This document shows, in pieces, positions 54,801-64,000 of a DNA stretch of 64,000 nucleotides (positions are counted from its first letter, which is position 1; each line of letters starts with the position of its first letter). The notes under the pieces are model-generated. The model ran no database searches, was not told the origin of the DNA, and saw nothing but the letters and a program-made list of their open reading frames with translations. This DNA comes from Persicaria tinctoria (taxonomy: Eukaryota > Streptophyta > Magnoliopsida > Caryophyllales > Polygonaceae): NCBI GenBank assembly GCA_037127255.1, contig JBANSL010000013.1:56383688-56447687 (forward strand), read 5' to 3'. A program made the translations under genes and the position numbers.

Positions 54801-55254
54801 TACATTAGTTAGGTAGGTTCGAAATTATTTTGATACGGTTTACGCGACTAAAAACCGTCCATCGTCGATCTCGAGTAGGATGTTGTCGAGATCGAGTTAG
54901 GTTGTCTAGATCGAGTTTCTGTGTTGTCGAATCTGAAGTTTCTGTTTCTGCTGAGTTTACTCTATCTCGAGTAGCTTTTGTCGAGATCGAGCAGTGTCTG
55001 TCTTTACTTTTATTTCTTGTCTTCGCTTGTTATTTCTGTCTTTCTTTCTTTGTTTCTTTGTTTCTTTGTTTCTGTCTTCTGTTTGCTTTTCTGTGAGATT
55101 TACAACTGCCTAGGATACGCTGACACGCTTCCTCGTGGATTCGATCCTGACTTTCTCTTACTACATTGGAGGGAGTCTTGTAATTATTTGCTGGGGCACG
55201 AATCTGGTTTGAATTATTTCATTATATTTCATACTCGATTTCCTCCTTACAACA
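51860..55254 (+). mobile_element. element G: solo LTR of the C family, split by a B-family solo LTR
   Basis: Starts TGTTGTGAGC and ends CTTACAACA, flanked by the perfect duplication CGGTG (51,855-51,859 and 55,255-55,259). It aligns with the C LTR through GGAGGTCTACACAAG, the TATA region, CGAGTAGTCCACCCACTTCT and the 3' tail ATTTCATACTCGATTTCCTCC. It carries many TCGA palindromes (52,240-52,640 and 54,862-55,000). No internal region: a recombination-derived solo LTR. About 1.3 kb in the middle is the nested LTR. Confidence 0.85.
53559..54864 (+). mobile_element. solo LTR of the B family inside LTR G
   Basis: Matches the B LTR reversed (plus orientation): ATAGAG-n-GTCATGTTTT at the start and GATACGGTTTACGCGACTAAAAACCG at the end, with GTGGGATCGACTCGTG between. 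Flanked by TCGAT on both sides (53,554-53,558 and 54,865-54,869). Both terminal dinucleotides are mutated: TA...CG instead of TG...CA, so it can no longer serve as integrase ends. The target lies in a TCGA motif of G. Confidence 0.85.
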
Positions 55255-55522
55255 CGGTGAACCAAATAAGTAGCTATCTTTTACACTATATGTGTTCCAA
55301 GATTTTTTAGTAGATTATTGAGATGTTGGATGTCTTGTAACAAGTGAGCTCTTCTTTACACGATTTCTAGAGCTAACGTAACTCAAGCAATTCAAAACGT
55401 GATATATACTATTTCACAAACTTGGATTTGGTACTCTCCATTACACAATTTCTTTAAAAAAATATTGTATTAAAGTGAAGAAAAATAATATGAAGAGAAG
55501 AAGTAAATAGAAGTGGTTCGGC
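55255..55522 (+). other. continuation of H1-locus flank and start of TGGTTC repeat DNA
   Basis: No gene. Begins with the CGGTG duplication; the last bases (GAAGTGGTTCGGCACATATAT) belong to the same repeat family as 56,698-57,175, into which the hAT-like element inserted. Confidence 0.4.
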
Positions 55523-55794
55523 ACATATATTAGGGGTGTGCAGAAAAACCCGAAACCGAAAACACGACGCGAAAACACGACACGAAAACACGACACGAAA
55601 AAACACGAAACCGAAAAGACACGATACGAAAACGACACGAACCGCTAAAACACGACATTAAACGGTTCGTGTTCGGATCGGGCATATGCCCTTATCGGAT
55701 ACCCGACACGAACCGTTTATTTTTTATTTTTTTAATAGATACGGTAAAATGAGTATAAATATATACTATAAAAATCCATGTGGTATCATAAACA

Positions 55795-55883
55795 CACCCT
55801 AGCTCAGTTGGTAGAGCATGCGCAGGGCCCAGGTAATACAAATTGAACGGGAGTTCGATTCCAATCTTTGTGCTTTTTTTTTT
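55795..55883 (+). ncRNA. tRNA-like sequence with A box, B box and T-run terminator in element H
   Basis: TAGCTCAGTTGG (55,800-55,811) matches the tRNA A box and GAGTTCGATTCC (55,851-55,862) the B box; spacing is 40 nt. A run of T starting at 55,874 could end Pol III transcription. The acceptor and T stems pair poorly and no anticodon arm is clear, so it is a tRNA pseudogene or tRNA-derived segment rather than a working tRNA. Confidence 0.55.
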
Positions 55884-55919
55884 TATTTCTCCCTTCTCAC
55901 CCTTTTTATATTTTTTTTA

Positions 55920-56165
55920 CGTGCAAAGTAACCCTAAAATCTTAAACAGGCTAATACTCTGCACTCTGCCGACATCACAGACGGATACCCAAACCACCAT
56001 TCCGACCCACTCCACTCTCAATCTCTTCATCTCTTCTCCAATTTTCTGCGCTCCCAATCCCTCCTCTCATCTCTCGAAACCTCAATCAATGGTAAGTAAG
56101 AATTTGTGTATTGTTTTTGTTCAAAGTAAACAAATCCCTCTCTCAAATCCCTAACCCTAACCCTA
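55920..56165 (+). other. captured gene 5' end in element H: leader, ATG, donor site
   Basis: CT-rich leader-like sequence leads to AATCAATG|GTAAGTAAG: an ATG (56,089-56,091) followed at once by a consensus splice donor, the arrangement seen in some plant housekeeping genes such as ribosomal-protein genes. Intron-like DNA follows, with CCCTAACCCTAACCCT (56,149-56,164), a telomere-repeat-like box. The gene cannot be named from this. Confidence 0.45.
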
Positions 56166-56697
56166 TCGAATCTCGACTCAATTTCACAAATCGCCACCAG
56201 TCCGAGTCGTGTTTGCCCATCCCATCGCCACCAGTCCGAGTCTTGTTCCCGTCGGCTCTCAGTTCGTCCTTCCACACAGTTGCTCTCGGCTCTCAGATCT
56301 GAAATGAACCGACGACAGCCCACATCTGGCCCTACTCGAAATCATACTAAGTTGGTTACAGTAAACTCGATTTGGTCTCAGTTCATCCCTCACACAGTTA
56401 CAATGAGTGTATTACAATTTGTGAGTGTTTGCACTTTGCAAATTGCAACAGGCCACAACCCACAACAGTGTTACAGTGACACAAACGCAGTCACACATGC
56501 CCAGCCGCCCAGAAAAGAAAAACTAACGGTTTCGGTTCGGATAACACGGGTATCCGACACGGAACCGAATAGCTTACCGTGTCGGATACCCGGTTCATAA
56601 CGGTTCGTGCACGGTTCGACTAATATGTGTTAAACGGTTTCGGGTATCCCACACGATTACCCGGTTCGTGTCGGATACCCGGTAATGCCCACCCCTA

Positions 56698-57175
56698 ACA
56701 TATATAGAGAGTGGTTCAGTGACTAAATATAGAGAGTGGTTCAGTCTATATATAGAGAGTGATTCAGCGGCTAAATATATATTGATTCATGAATTAAATA
56801 GAAGTGATTCATCAATTTTATAGTAAATGGTTCAACGCATATATAGAGAGTGGTTCAGTGACTAAATATAGAGAGTGGTTCAGCATATATAGATAGTGGT
56901 TTAGCACATATATCGAGAGTGGTTCAGTGACTAAATATATATTGGTTCATGAATTAAATAGAAGTGGTTCATTAATTTTATAAGAACAGGTTCAACACAT
57001 ATATATAAAGTGGTTCAATGACTAAGTATAAAAAGTGGTTCAACACATATATATGGAGTGATTTATCACATATATAGAGAGTGATTCAGTAACTAAATAT
57101 ATATTGGTTCATGAATTAAATAGAAGTGGTTTATCAATTTTATAGTAAATGGTTCAACACATATGTTGAACAAAA
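56698..57175. repeat. minisatellite of about 161 bp with internal TGGTTCA sub-repeats, 3 copies
   Basis: TTCATGAATTAAATAGAAGTG recurs at 56,786, 56,946 and 57,108 (steps 160 and 162). Within each unit are four or five GTGGTTCA-type sub-repeats separated by TATATAGAGA or ACTAAATAT. A further partial unit lies at 63,664-63,790. Confidence 0.85.
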
Positions 57176-57320
57176 ATGCGCGAATAATTGTAAAACATAT
57201 TTTATTTAATTTTTAGAATTTGAGTTCGACCCCTTTTGGTTATCCTCTTGATTCGAAGTTGTATCGACACCAAGACTTGAGTGATTTTGGTGATTTTGGC
57301 TGCATCCGAATTTTAACGGG

Positions 57321-58486
57321 TTGCCTACGTATCTCTTGGAAGAGAATCAAGCCTTACATAGTTCAGAGTGTTTGGAGTTTTGGAAATTGTGTTTGGTTTG
57401 GATTTGGTTTTGTTTGGATAAATATGGATTTGGTTTTATTTGGATAAATTTGGATTTGACTTTTGTTTTCTTGTATGCATCAGATGATGAAGTTCAAACC
57501 CATCTTCTAGGAATGGTAGCTCGATAAACACTGAGATAACCCGTCTATCATTTGCATAGGAAAACAGTTTGACTTTGAGGTGGAGTTGAATTTGAAATTT
57601 GGCTTGTTTTGACTTGAGTTTTGACTTAGAGGTCAATTTGAGGATTGTGGAATTTGATTTCTGATTTTAGGGTGTGGCTAAACTCGACGAGCGAAAGCTT
57701 TGTATCGAGTTATAGTAGACACTTTGGGCTTTGATGAAAATTTGATATTCGGGACAACTAAAGTCGACAAATGAATTTGAAGAGAATTGATTGAGAGTTT
57801 GGATGTGACTGGACTTGGTGAGAATTTGATTTACACTGAGTTGCCTACGTATCCACTTATCCGGTGGAATCAAGTCACCGTAGTTCGAGGCAAGAATGGA
57901 TTTTGTATTTGGATTTGATCATGAGATCATTTAAGGGCGGTGATTGAACTCGATGGGCCTAAGTTTAACAACGGGTTTTCTACTTATCTCTTGAAAGAGA
58001 ATCAAATCACTCATAGTTCTAGACGAACCAATTTATTTTGAATTTGACGATTGAACTTGATGAGCTTTAGCTTTGTGTCGGGAATCAAATCTTATATAGT
58101 TCTTTTGAGAAATAATTTAATTTGATTTGAGATGGGCGACTGAATCCAATATATGTTGAATTTTTGACATCGGATTTCCTACGTAACTCATAAAAGAGTA
58201 TCAAGTCTTCACATAGTTCTTTTTAGAACTAAGTTGATTTTTTTTCTTGTTTGACGATTGAATCAGACGAGCTTTAGCTTTGTGTCCGGTGGCCTATGTA
58301 TCCGACAACTCGGAATCAAATCTGGCGTAGTTCCTTTGAGAACAAATGATTTAATTTCGTTGGACTTTGACCTCGTATTCATTTAAAAGTGAATTTAGAG
58401 GTTGAGGACCGTGCTCGATATATTTTTAAGATTTAATATCGAGTACCTACAAAGCCGACATGAGTCGTCAAGTCTTTACGTAGTTC
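57321..58486. repeat. array of hairpin modules (six full, one half copy) with covarying stems
   Basis: Copies at 57,321-57,364, 57,841-57,886, 57,976-58,019, 58,175-58,219, 58,290-58,333 and 58,442-58,486; a half copy at about 58,079-58,102. Each reads CCTACGTA, an inner hairpin, AATCAAGTC, then TACGTAGTTC. The outer arms pair with each other in most copies. The inner stems differ but stay complementary: TCTCTT/AAGAGA, TCCAC/GTGGA, TCTCTT/AAGAGA, ACTC/GAGT, TCCGA/TCGGA, CGAC/GTCG. DNA between modules is AT-rich with GATGAGCTTTAGCTTTGTGTC-like blocks. No ORF. I do not recognise a named family. Confidence 0.75.
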
Positions 58487-59280
58487 TTTTTAGAAGAACA
58501 ATTTGAATTTGGAGAATTTTGTTTTGAGATCTTGACTCCGTTTTGGTTTAGAAGTCAATTTTGAGATCGACCCACTAGAATAAACTGACAATGAAATTTT
58601 ACGAGTTTAACTTTATGATTTTGTAAACCCAATTTCAATTTGTGCCAATTATAATTTTTATATTTTAGCGGGTTAATTTTGCAATTAAGCAAAATTTATT
58701 GCAAGTATGCCGTGAGCATGCCCTGACGTGTTCCATCATTTGATGATTTACAAATTTCAGATTTTCATTGAAGCCCATTTTTTTCATAGGCCAGCCCGAT
58801 TCCCTTCTTTTTTATTAATCAAACCCAGCCCGTTAATCTCCTCTTTCTTTTTTTTTTTTAGAAGAGCCGAGCCCAATTAGCGAACTCGTGCACCAGTTCA
58901 CATTTTTGCAGAACACTGGCAAGAGCAACCCTGACAACATCTCTACTTGAACTTGGAGAAAAAAATGTGGAGAATTTGGAGAAAAAAATGTGATTTTTAC
59001 TTGAACGACTTTTGTATATCTATCTACAAAATAGAGAAATTTGGAGAAAGACTACATTTTTCTCTATATTTGCAGCAAAATAAACTAACGTTTTATTTTT
59101 CTCAAAGTTTTCCTCCCAGCGATAAACGAGCGCTACGGTGTTCCTGAACAGCAGCGATCCTTGGCACACCGCCCTGTAGCTTTGACCGACCAACTGAAAA
59201 GGAGGAGGGCTGAGGAAGGGCGAACTGCAGATGGAGCGGGTTGTGCTTTAACGATTCGGAATGAGTCAAGAACAACCCGA
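58487..59280. other. AT-rich DNA without recognisable gene
   Basis: No conserved ORF. At 58,955-59,050 GGAGAAAAAAATGTG is repeated. From 59,150 the composition becomes GC-richer and ends with a donor-like GATCAACG|GTATGTT at about 59,287. Confidence 0.3.
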
Positions 59281-59895
59281 TCAACGGTATGTTCTAGGTT
59301 TTTTTTATTCCGAATTTCAGCCCTCGAATTTGTCGTTTGATTTTGGGTCTTGGGACAGCCGAAAGAAGGGCAACAAGGGGTTTTGAAGACTGGAAACCCA
59401 GGAGCTTCGACAATTTGAATAACGAGCAAGTTCACCCTTCTTTTTTTCCCTCACATTTGACCACAATTTGATTTGAATGATTTGATTTTTGGAAAAAACA
59501 AAATTAGGGTTGAGTTTGTTGATTTGTAATTTGGGGATTTTTGGTTTGGAGCTTTTGATTTGGGTAGCCGGACCTGAGAAGCAAGGGAGGCTGGTCACTC
59601 TTTAAAGAAGGTGAAGAAGACCGAGAAGGGGGCTGTCGAAGACGGAACATCCGGGAGCCTTGGCAATTCGAGGAAGAAGCAGGTTTGCCCTTCTTCCTTT
59701 CCCTCATATTTGCCCACGTTTTGATTTGATCGATTTGGGTCGAGTTTTCCAAGTTTGTTGATTTGTGACTTGGGATATTTTTTGTTTGGAGGCTTTTGAT
59801 TTAGGACAACTGACAAAGGAAAAGGTTAAGATGTGCCTGCGAATTGGAGGTGTCAAGACGTTTAAGGAGGGGTCGGAAGAGGTACGTTTAGACCT
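59281..59895 (+). repeat. tandem exon-like repeat, about 250 bp, two copies
   Basis: Each copy has a GC-richer block (GAAGAC-GGAA-C-GGAGC, then CAATT-GA) followed by AG|G/T-type donor and CCCTTCTT-TTTCCCTCA-ATTTG, then GTTGATTTGT-A/G-TTGGG and TTTTGATTT. Copy 1 about 59,340-59,565, copy 2 about 59,570-59,815, plus a partial block ending in GGAAGAG|GTACGT at 59,882. It may be duplicated leader exons of a gene, but nothing downstream is recognisable. Confidence 0.4.
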
Positions 59896-60368
59896 TTGTC
59901 AAAGATTTTTTTAGTCCTCAATCAACTCTTAGTTCAACTGAGTACTTAGTTTTCCCCCCGTTTTTTTTCCCGTCTGATTGTTCTCTTTTCTTTATGCAAT
60001 TGGTATAATCTTGGGCTCTTGTTGAGACAATAGTCTTCTTTGTGCAATCTTTGCTTTGTAAGTTCTTTGTTAACTTACTGATCTTTTTTTTTTTTATTGT
60101 TCGGAGGTTTGGTTGATTGTTTGAATCTCTGCAACCATGACAACTTGACTACAATTTTGGGAAGACTAGCCCCTGTTTTGGCTGTTTGGTTAGGGCTGAT
60201 TTTTCTGATTCGCCATTTGAGATTTTTTGTTTGAGGTAGTTAAAAGAGAACCATAGTGATAGGTTTACAGCCGTTGATTTTTAATTGGGATGAATCTGCC
60301 TTGCTGCTTGTAGAATATCCCTTGCTTTTTTTCCTTAATAATTTTCTCAGTAAAAATTTCCTGAGTCT

Positions 60369-60377
60369 TTTTTTATT
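60369..60377. repeat. 9-bp target duplication of the Mutator-type MITE, left copy
   Basis: TTTTTTATT, exactly repeated at 61,354-61,362; low complexity reduces its weight, but it sits precisely at the inverted-repeat edges. Confidence 0.75.
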
Positions 60378-61353
60378 GGCGAAACTAATTAAAATAACCT
60401 GATCTTTAAGGGTGTGTTAAAAATATATCTCAACCTTTCAAAGTGTAAGATAAATATCCCAACCTTTAAAGGGGTGTTAAAAATATATCTCAAGCTTTCA
60501 AATGTAATATAAATATCTTGACCTTTATAGGTAATGTTAAAATAATATCTCAAAAAAATTTGTAAAAAAAAAAAAACTAACAGGACATGCATATATGACA
60601 AAAAAAAATTAAAAAAAATACTTTAAAAAATCTATATAAAAAAATTATAGATTTACATATCTTTCATCATTTATATTTTATACACACTATTTTCTTATAA
60701 CTCTATATTAAAAACCTTGTTTTATTAAACCACTTTTCTTTTTTCTTTTTTTTTTTATCAAGGGAAAGAAATTAATTAATAAAATATAAATATATAAAAA
60801 AAAATGATATATTTACAAGTGTTTAATATTTTATTTAGATTATTTTTATATTTGAGGGATAACACCCATATTCGTATAATGGACCATTTAACTAATTTCG
60901 CATTTTGGATAAAAATTTAAAATAGAAAGAAGAATAGTTAGAAATTTAGTAAATAAATTATGTAAAAAAAAATGGAACAATTGAACAAAGAAGAATCATA
61001 TGGAAAATTGAAATATTAGTAAAGTGTCTTGAATTTTTTTTTAAAATAATATATGAAAAACTTGTTTTCTTAAACCATTCTATTAATTTTTTATATATTT
61101 TTTTAAAATTTTATTTTTTTTATTAATTTAGTTTGCCACATATGTATGCCATGTTAGTTTTTTTTGGTAGAGAATTATTTTATATATTATTTGAACATCA
61201 CTTATAAAGGTTGATATATTTATCTTACATTTGAAAGGTAGGGATATATTTTTAACATATCCTTAAAGGTCGGGATATTTATCTTACATTTGAAAGGTTG
61301 AGATATATTTTTAACACACCCTTAAAGGTCGGGTTATTTTAATTAGTTTCGCC
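60378..61353. mobile_element. Mutator-like non-autonomous element (MITE), 976 bp, long inverted repeats
   Basis: Ends GGCGAAACTAATTAAAATAA and its inverse, with inverted similarity extending about 190 bases inward on each side. The arms themselves consist of two or three sub-repeats of about 60 bases (ATATATCTCAACCTTTCAAA-TGTAAGATAAATATCCC). The 9-bp duplication is typical of Mutator-like elements. The centre is AT-rich and has no ORF. Confidence 0.85.
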
Positions 61354-61362
61354 TTTTTTATT

Positions 61363-61859
61363 TAGCCAACTTAAATTGCCCTAATTAGCATCTTCTTCCA
61401 GCGGCTCCTTGATTGGTTTTAGGCTTCTTTAGGCTCCTTTAGGTGTAATTTAACACCTTTGATTTGGGTAATAAGCAATGTGTTCTTACAAGGACCTGGT
61501 TTGCTTTGGACTGCCCTTTAGTGCAATGATATTGCCCCTTTTGATGAATTTAAGGGCTACACATGATGGGCCTTGCTTTATATAGCTGGGGGAGAGAATA
61601 TCCTGCTTTATTTGTTTTTTTTTTTACAGGAAGTTAGTTTTTGTGAACTTATTCTATTTGTCCAGCAAAAATCTGTTCTGTTTTGCCGGAAAATCAAATC
61701 TGTTGTCTTCACTTTGATTTTAGTTCCACCATTCCCATGTCTTGGTTGCAGTAGAGGTTTTCTCCTCTGGCTTGCTTGAATTTTCTTGTGATTTGTGTGC
61801 TTGAATTAGTTGGTTAGTCTAGGAAAAATCCAGCAGCGTTTTGCCCTCTTTTAGGGCAA
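61363..61859. other. unique-looking DNA, no gene recognised
   Basis: T-rich, with a small plus ORF (61,573-61,779) of no recognisable content. Sequence resembles leader or intron DNA. Confidence 0.3.
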
Positions 61860-62245
61860 TTTGATGATTCCGAAACCCAAGCCGCGGGCGAAATCTAGTG
61901 ACTTTGCAAGGGCGGGGTTTCGAGAATCGATTTTGGCGGCACTTTGACTTCGTTTGGGATGATTTGCTGACTCCGAAACCCAGGCCGCGAGCGAAAGCCA
62001 GTGACTTTGCAAGGGCGGGATTTCGAGAATCGATTTGGGCAGAGCTTCGTCTTCATTTGAAGGTATTTGTTGACTCCGAAACCCAGGCCACAAGCGAAAG
62101 CCAGTGACTTTGCAAGGGCGGGGTTTCAAGAGTCGATTGTATCAGCACTCTTTCTTGGTTTGAGGGTATTTACCGACTCCGAAACCCATGCCACAAGCGA
62201 AAGCCAGTGACTTTGTAAGGGCGGGGTCTCGGGAGTCGACTGGAA
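61860..62245. repeat. 103-bp tandem repeat, four copies with palindromic arms
   Basis: GA(C/T)TCCGAAACCC starts at 61,866, 61,969, 62,072 and 62,175: an exact 103-base period. Each copy continues GCGAAAGCCAGTGACTTTG-CAAGGGCGGG and closes with GGGTTTCGAGA(A/G)TCGA, the inverse of its start. Copy 1 pairs GATTC/GAATC, copies 3 and 4 pair GACTC/GAGTC. ORFs on either strand just follow the repeat. Confidence 0.85.
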
Positions 62246-62943
62246 CCCTCACGCAGAGAGAGTGCTACCCTTCTCGCCTTCTTCTTCTTTTCTTCTTCAT
62301 GTGCTCTACTGCGTAGGCTTTTCCCTTGGTTTCTTTCTGCTGGTGTGTTTGAATGGCTTTTGAGGGTGGCTTTTTCTTTCTTTCCCTCTGCCTTTTTTTA
62401 TCTGCAGCCATATGAATTTAGCCTCCCGTAAGCCTAGGAAATCAGCAGCTTTTATAGGGAAAAATTAGGAGGGAGATGGATCCCTACTTTCCTTGTTTTC
62501 TTGTGTATAATATTGCTCTATTTCCTTTTTCTTTAAGAGAATACACAGTGTCTTTTTTCTTTGTATTGTATTACTGATCCCCTTCCTATCTTTTACTACA
62601 AATAAGCTGTCCTTATTTGGGAGATTCATTCCCCTTGACCTGCTGGTCTTAGCCTTCTTTTCCTTTTAGCTGATTTCACACGTTTCAACTCTTTTTTTTA
62701 TTGCTGGGTTTTTTTAGCAACTGGGTTGGGCTGATATTTTGTATGTTCGGACCTTGCCTTTCAATTGAAGAGGCCCAATATCACTTTTTTTCTTTGGTGT
62801 GTGTGATTGTGTGAATGACTGTTTTAATCCATCTATTTAACCTTGATTTATTTTTGCAACAAAAGACTGAATGAACATCTTGAGCTAGCGTTGGGTTCCG
62901 AGAAACTCGCCACCCAAGTGAAATGACAAGATTTTTTTTATCG
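62246..62943. other. CT-rich, leader- or intron-like DNA
   Basis: CTTCTTCTTCTTTTCTTC tract at 62,280-62,300, then T-rich sequence. No ORF with recognisable content. Confidence 0.3.
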
Positions 62944-63398
62944 TGTTCCCTATATACACCGCAAATATTTCGTCGGATCTAACATTGTAGCAACGTATGT
63001 TGCATTAGACGTGGCTACAACGTCCAATTCGACGTTGTTAATTGTGTGCTAATTTCACTCATCGGATGTTATAACAATGTTGAATTAGACGTTGTTACAA
63101 CGTCAAATTGAACATTGTTAATACGGGTTCGATCGGGCCTAATATAAGATATTTAAAAAAAAATTGATTTACAAAGTTCAAAAGGACATGTTTTTTTTAG
63201 TGTGAGTGGGTGGGTGTGAATTTTTTTTACCCTAGCAATGTCAAATCCGACGTTGTTAGCCCGGTTCGGCCCGATCCGATCCTTCACTTCACATATTACA
63301 ACGTTAAATCCGACGGTGTAATATAATTAATGTTACAACGTCAAATCCAATGTTCATTAGCAGCTCTAATCCGTAGATTTGCGGTGTTTATAGGGACA
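62944..63398. mobile_element. small TIR element, 455 bp, with AACGTC palindromes
   Basis: Left end TGTTCCCTATATACACCGC and, inverted at the right end, TGTCCCTATAAACACCGC (22-23 bp with one indel and one mismatch). The inside holds repeated ACAACGTC-n-GACGTTGT units in both directions, as in subterminal regions of DNA transposons. No clear target duplication, so superfamily is open. Confidence 0.6.
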
Positions 63399-64000
63399 CC
63401 TTTTTTGATATCGGCAACTTAACAATTTTTTTTGTTTGTACGCTCTACTATTGAATTAAACTTGAATAATTTAGTTCATGAGCTTGTATTACGCTAAAAT
63501 AATGTATTTTATATGTAACACATTTTGTGCACTCCAATTGTTTGTAATTATTGTCAACCAGCTTGTATTCGCATATAATATACGAACTATCGCGTGAAGG
63601 CTTTCACGAAAATAATCCCATCAACGTATAAGGTAACTTTTTAGTAAAGGATGAATTTTTACAACCAAACAACATATATAGAGAGTGATTCAGTGACTAA
63701 ATATATAATGGTTCATGAATTAAATAGAAGTGGTTCATCAATTTCATACTAATTGGTTCAACACATATAAATAGAGAGTTGTTCATGAAATAAAGAGTAA
63801 CAGAATATTTGATTTACTATCCTTTTTAAAAATAAAACAATATAATTTTAAGGTAAAATAGGTACTCTACATGTTTATTAAGTTATAATCAAATATAAAT
63901 TAAAAAATATAAATGTAATTTATTTACAATTAGAAGAAAGATATAAATTAAAAGTAGAAATCTAGTAGGTAGATTCCTTTAATAAAAAAGATTAAAATAA
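63399..64000. repeat. AT-rich DNA with one more TGGTTCA minisatellite unit (63,664-63,790)
   Basis: ATATATAGAGAGTGATTCAG, TTCATGAATTAAATAGAAGTG and GTTCAACACATATA reappear in the same order as at 56.7-57.2 kb. No gene in the remaining sequence. Confidence 0.7.

Larger units (their letters stand above)
55531..56697. mobile_element. element H: hAT-like non-autonomous transposon, 1167 bp
   Basis: Terminal sequences TAGGGGTGTGCA and, inverted, TAGGGGTGGGCA; flanked by an exact 8-bp duplication ACATATAT (55,523-55,530 and 56,698-56,705), the hAT signature. Subterminal zones are built of short CGGTTCGTG, GACACGAA and GGATACCCG repeats in both directions. No transposase ORF. It contains a tRNA-like sequence and what looks like a gene 5' end. 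Confidence 0.9.

Overview
This is a gene-poor, transposon-rich stretch of a flowering-plant nuclear genome, probably a eudicot with a large repeat load. The evidence is a chromodomain Ty3/gypsy element, several Athila-like Ty3/gypsy elements with tRNA-Asp-type primer sites, an Ale/Retrofit-like Ty1/copia element, LINE and hAT/Mutator/Stowaway-type remnants, one intact RALF-like peptide gene and a broken linker-histone H1 gene. Nothing prokaryotic or organellar is visible. All long ORFs other than the RALF gene belong to mobile elements or their relics.

Layout. (1) 1-11.1 kb: minus-strand Ty3/gypsy relics: a gag fragment at the left edge; element E (Athila-like LTR, gag, protease and an Athila ORF1-like protein, without pol); element D (a non-coding Athila-related element with its 3' LTR). 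(2) 11.1-37.1 kb: a nest. Element A (Del/Tekay-like chromovirus, minus strand, LTRs of about 2.8 kb) contains element B (12,135-18,967, a non-autonomous LTR element carrying a gene-like fragment) inside its 3' LTR and element C (23,301-32,018, plus strand, gag-protease only) inside its pol frame. C is flanked by a perfect 5-bp duplication (CACTA), and A's frame resumes on the other side. (3) 37.1-41.4 kb: AT-rich DNA with a 1.54-kb retroposed sequence bounded by a perfect 13-bp duplication. (4) 41.5-41.9 kb: the RALF-like gene. (5) 42-46 kb: a LINE RNase H relic and LTR fragments. (6) 46.1-55.5 kb: a linker-histone H1 pseudogene broken by a solo copia LTR, a nearly complete copia element F (TSD CAAAG) and, in its 3' flank, a solo LTR of the C family (G, TSD CGGTG), itself split by a solo LTR of the B family (TSD TCGAT). 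(7) 55.5-64 kb: a hAT-like non-autonomous element carrying a tRNA-like sequence and a gene 5' end, minisatellites, an array of repeated hairpin modules, tandem exon-like repeats, a Mutator-type MITE with 9-bp duplications, a 103-bp tandem array with palindromic arms, and a small TIR element.

Most notable. The array at 57.3-58.5 kb repeats a hairpin module of about 45 nt whose inner stem changes on both sides in concert between copies, which points to selection on structure. Independently, the LTRs of A, C/G and D each carry dense clusters of a family-specific short palindrome of the form CTCG-n-CGAG; in C these also sit inside the protein-coding region. B, C and D share a non-coding cassette of roughly 1.4-1.6 kb bounded at both ends by polypurine-tract-like sequence. 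E, C, B and D all lack reverse transcriptase, so they would have to be mobilised by enzymes from elsewhere.
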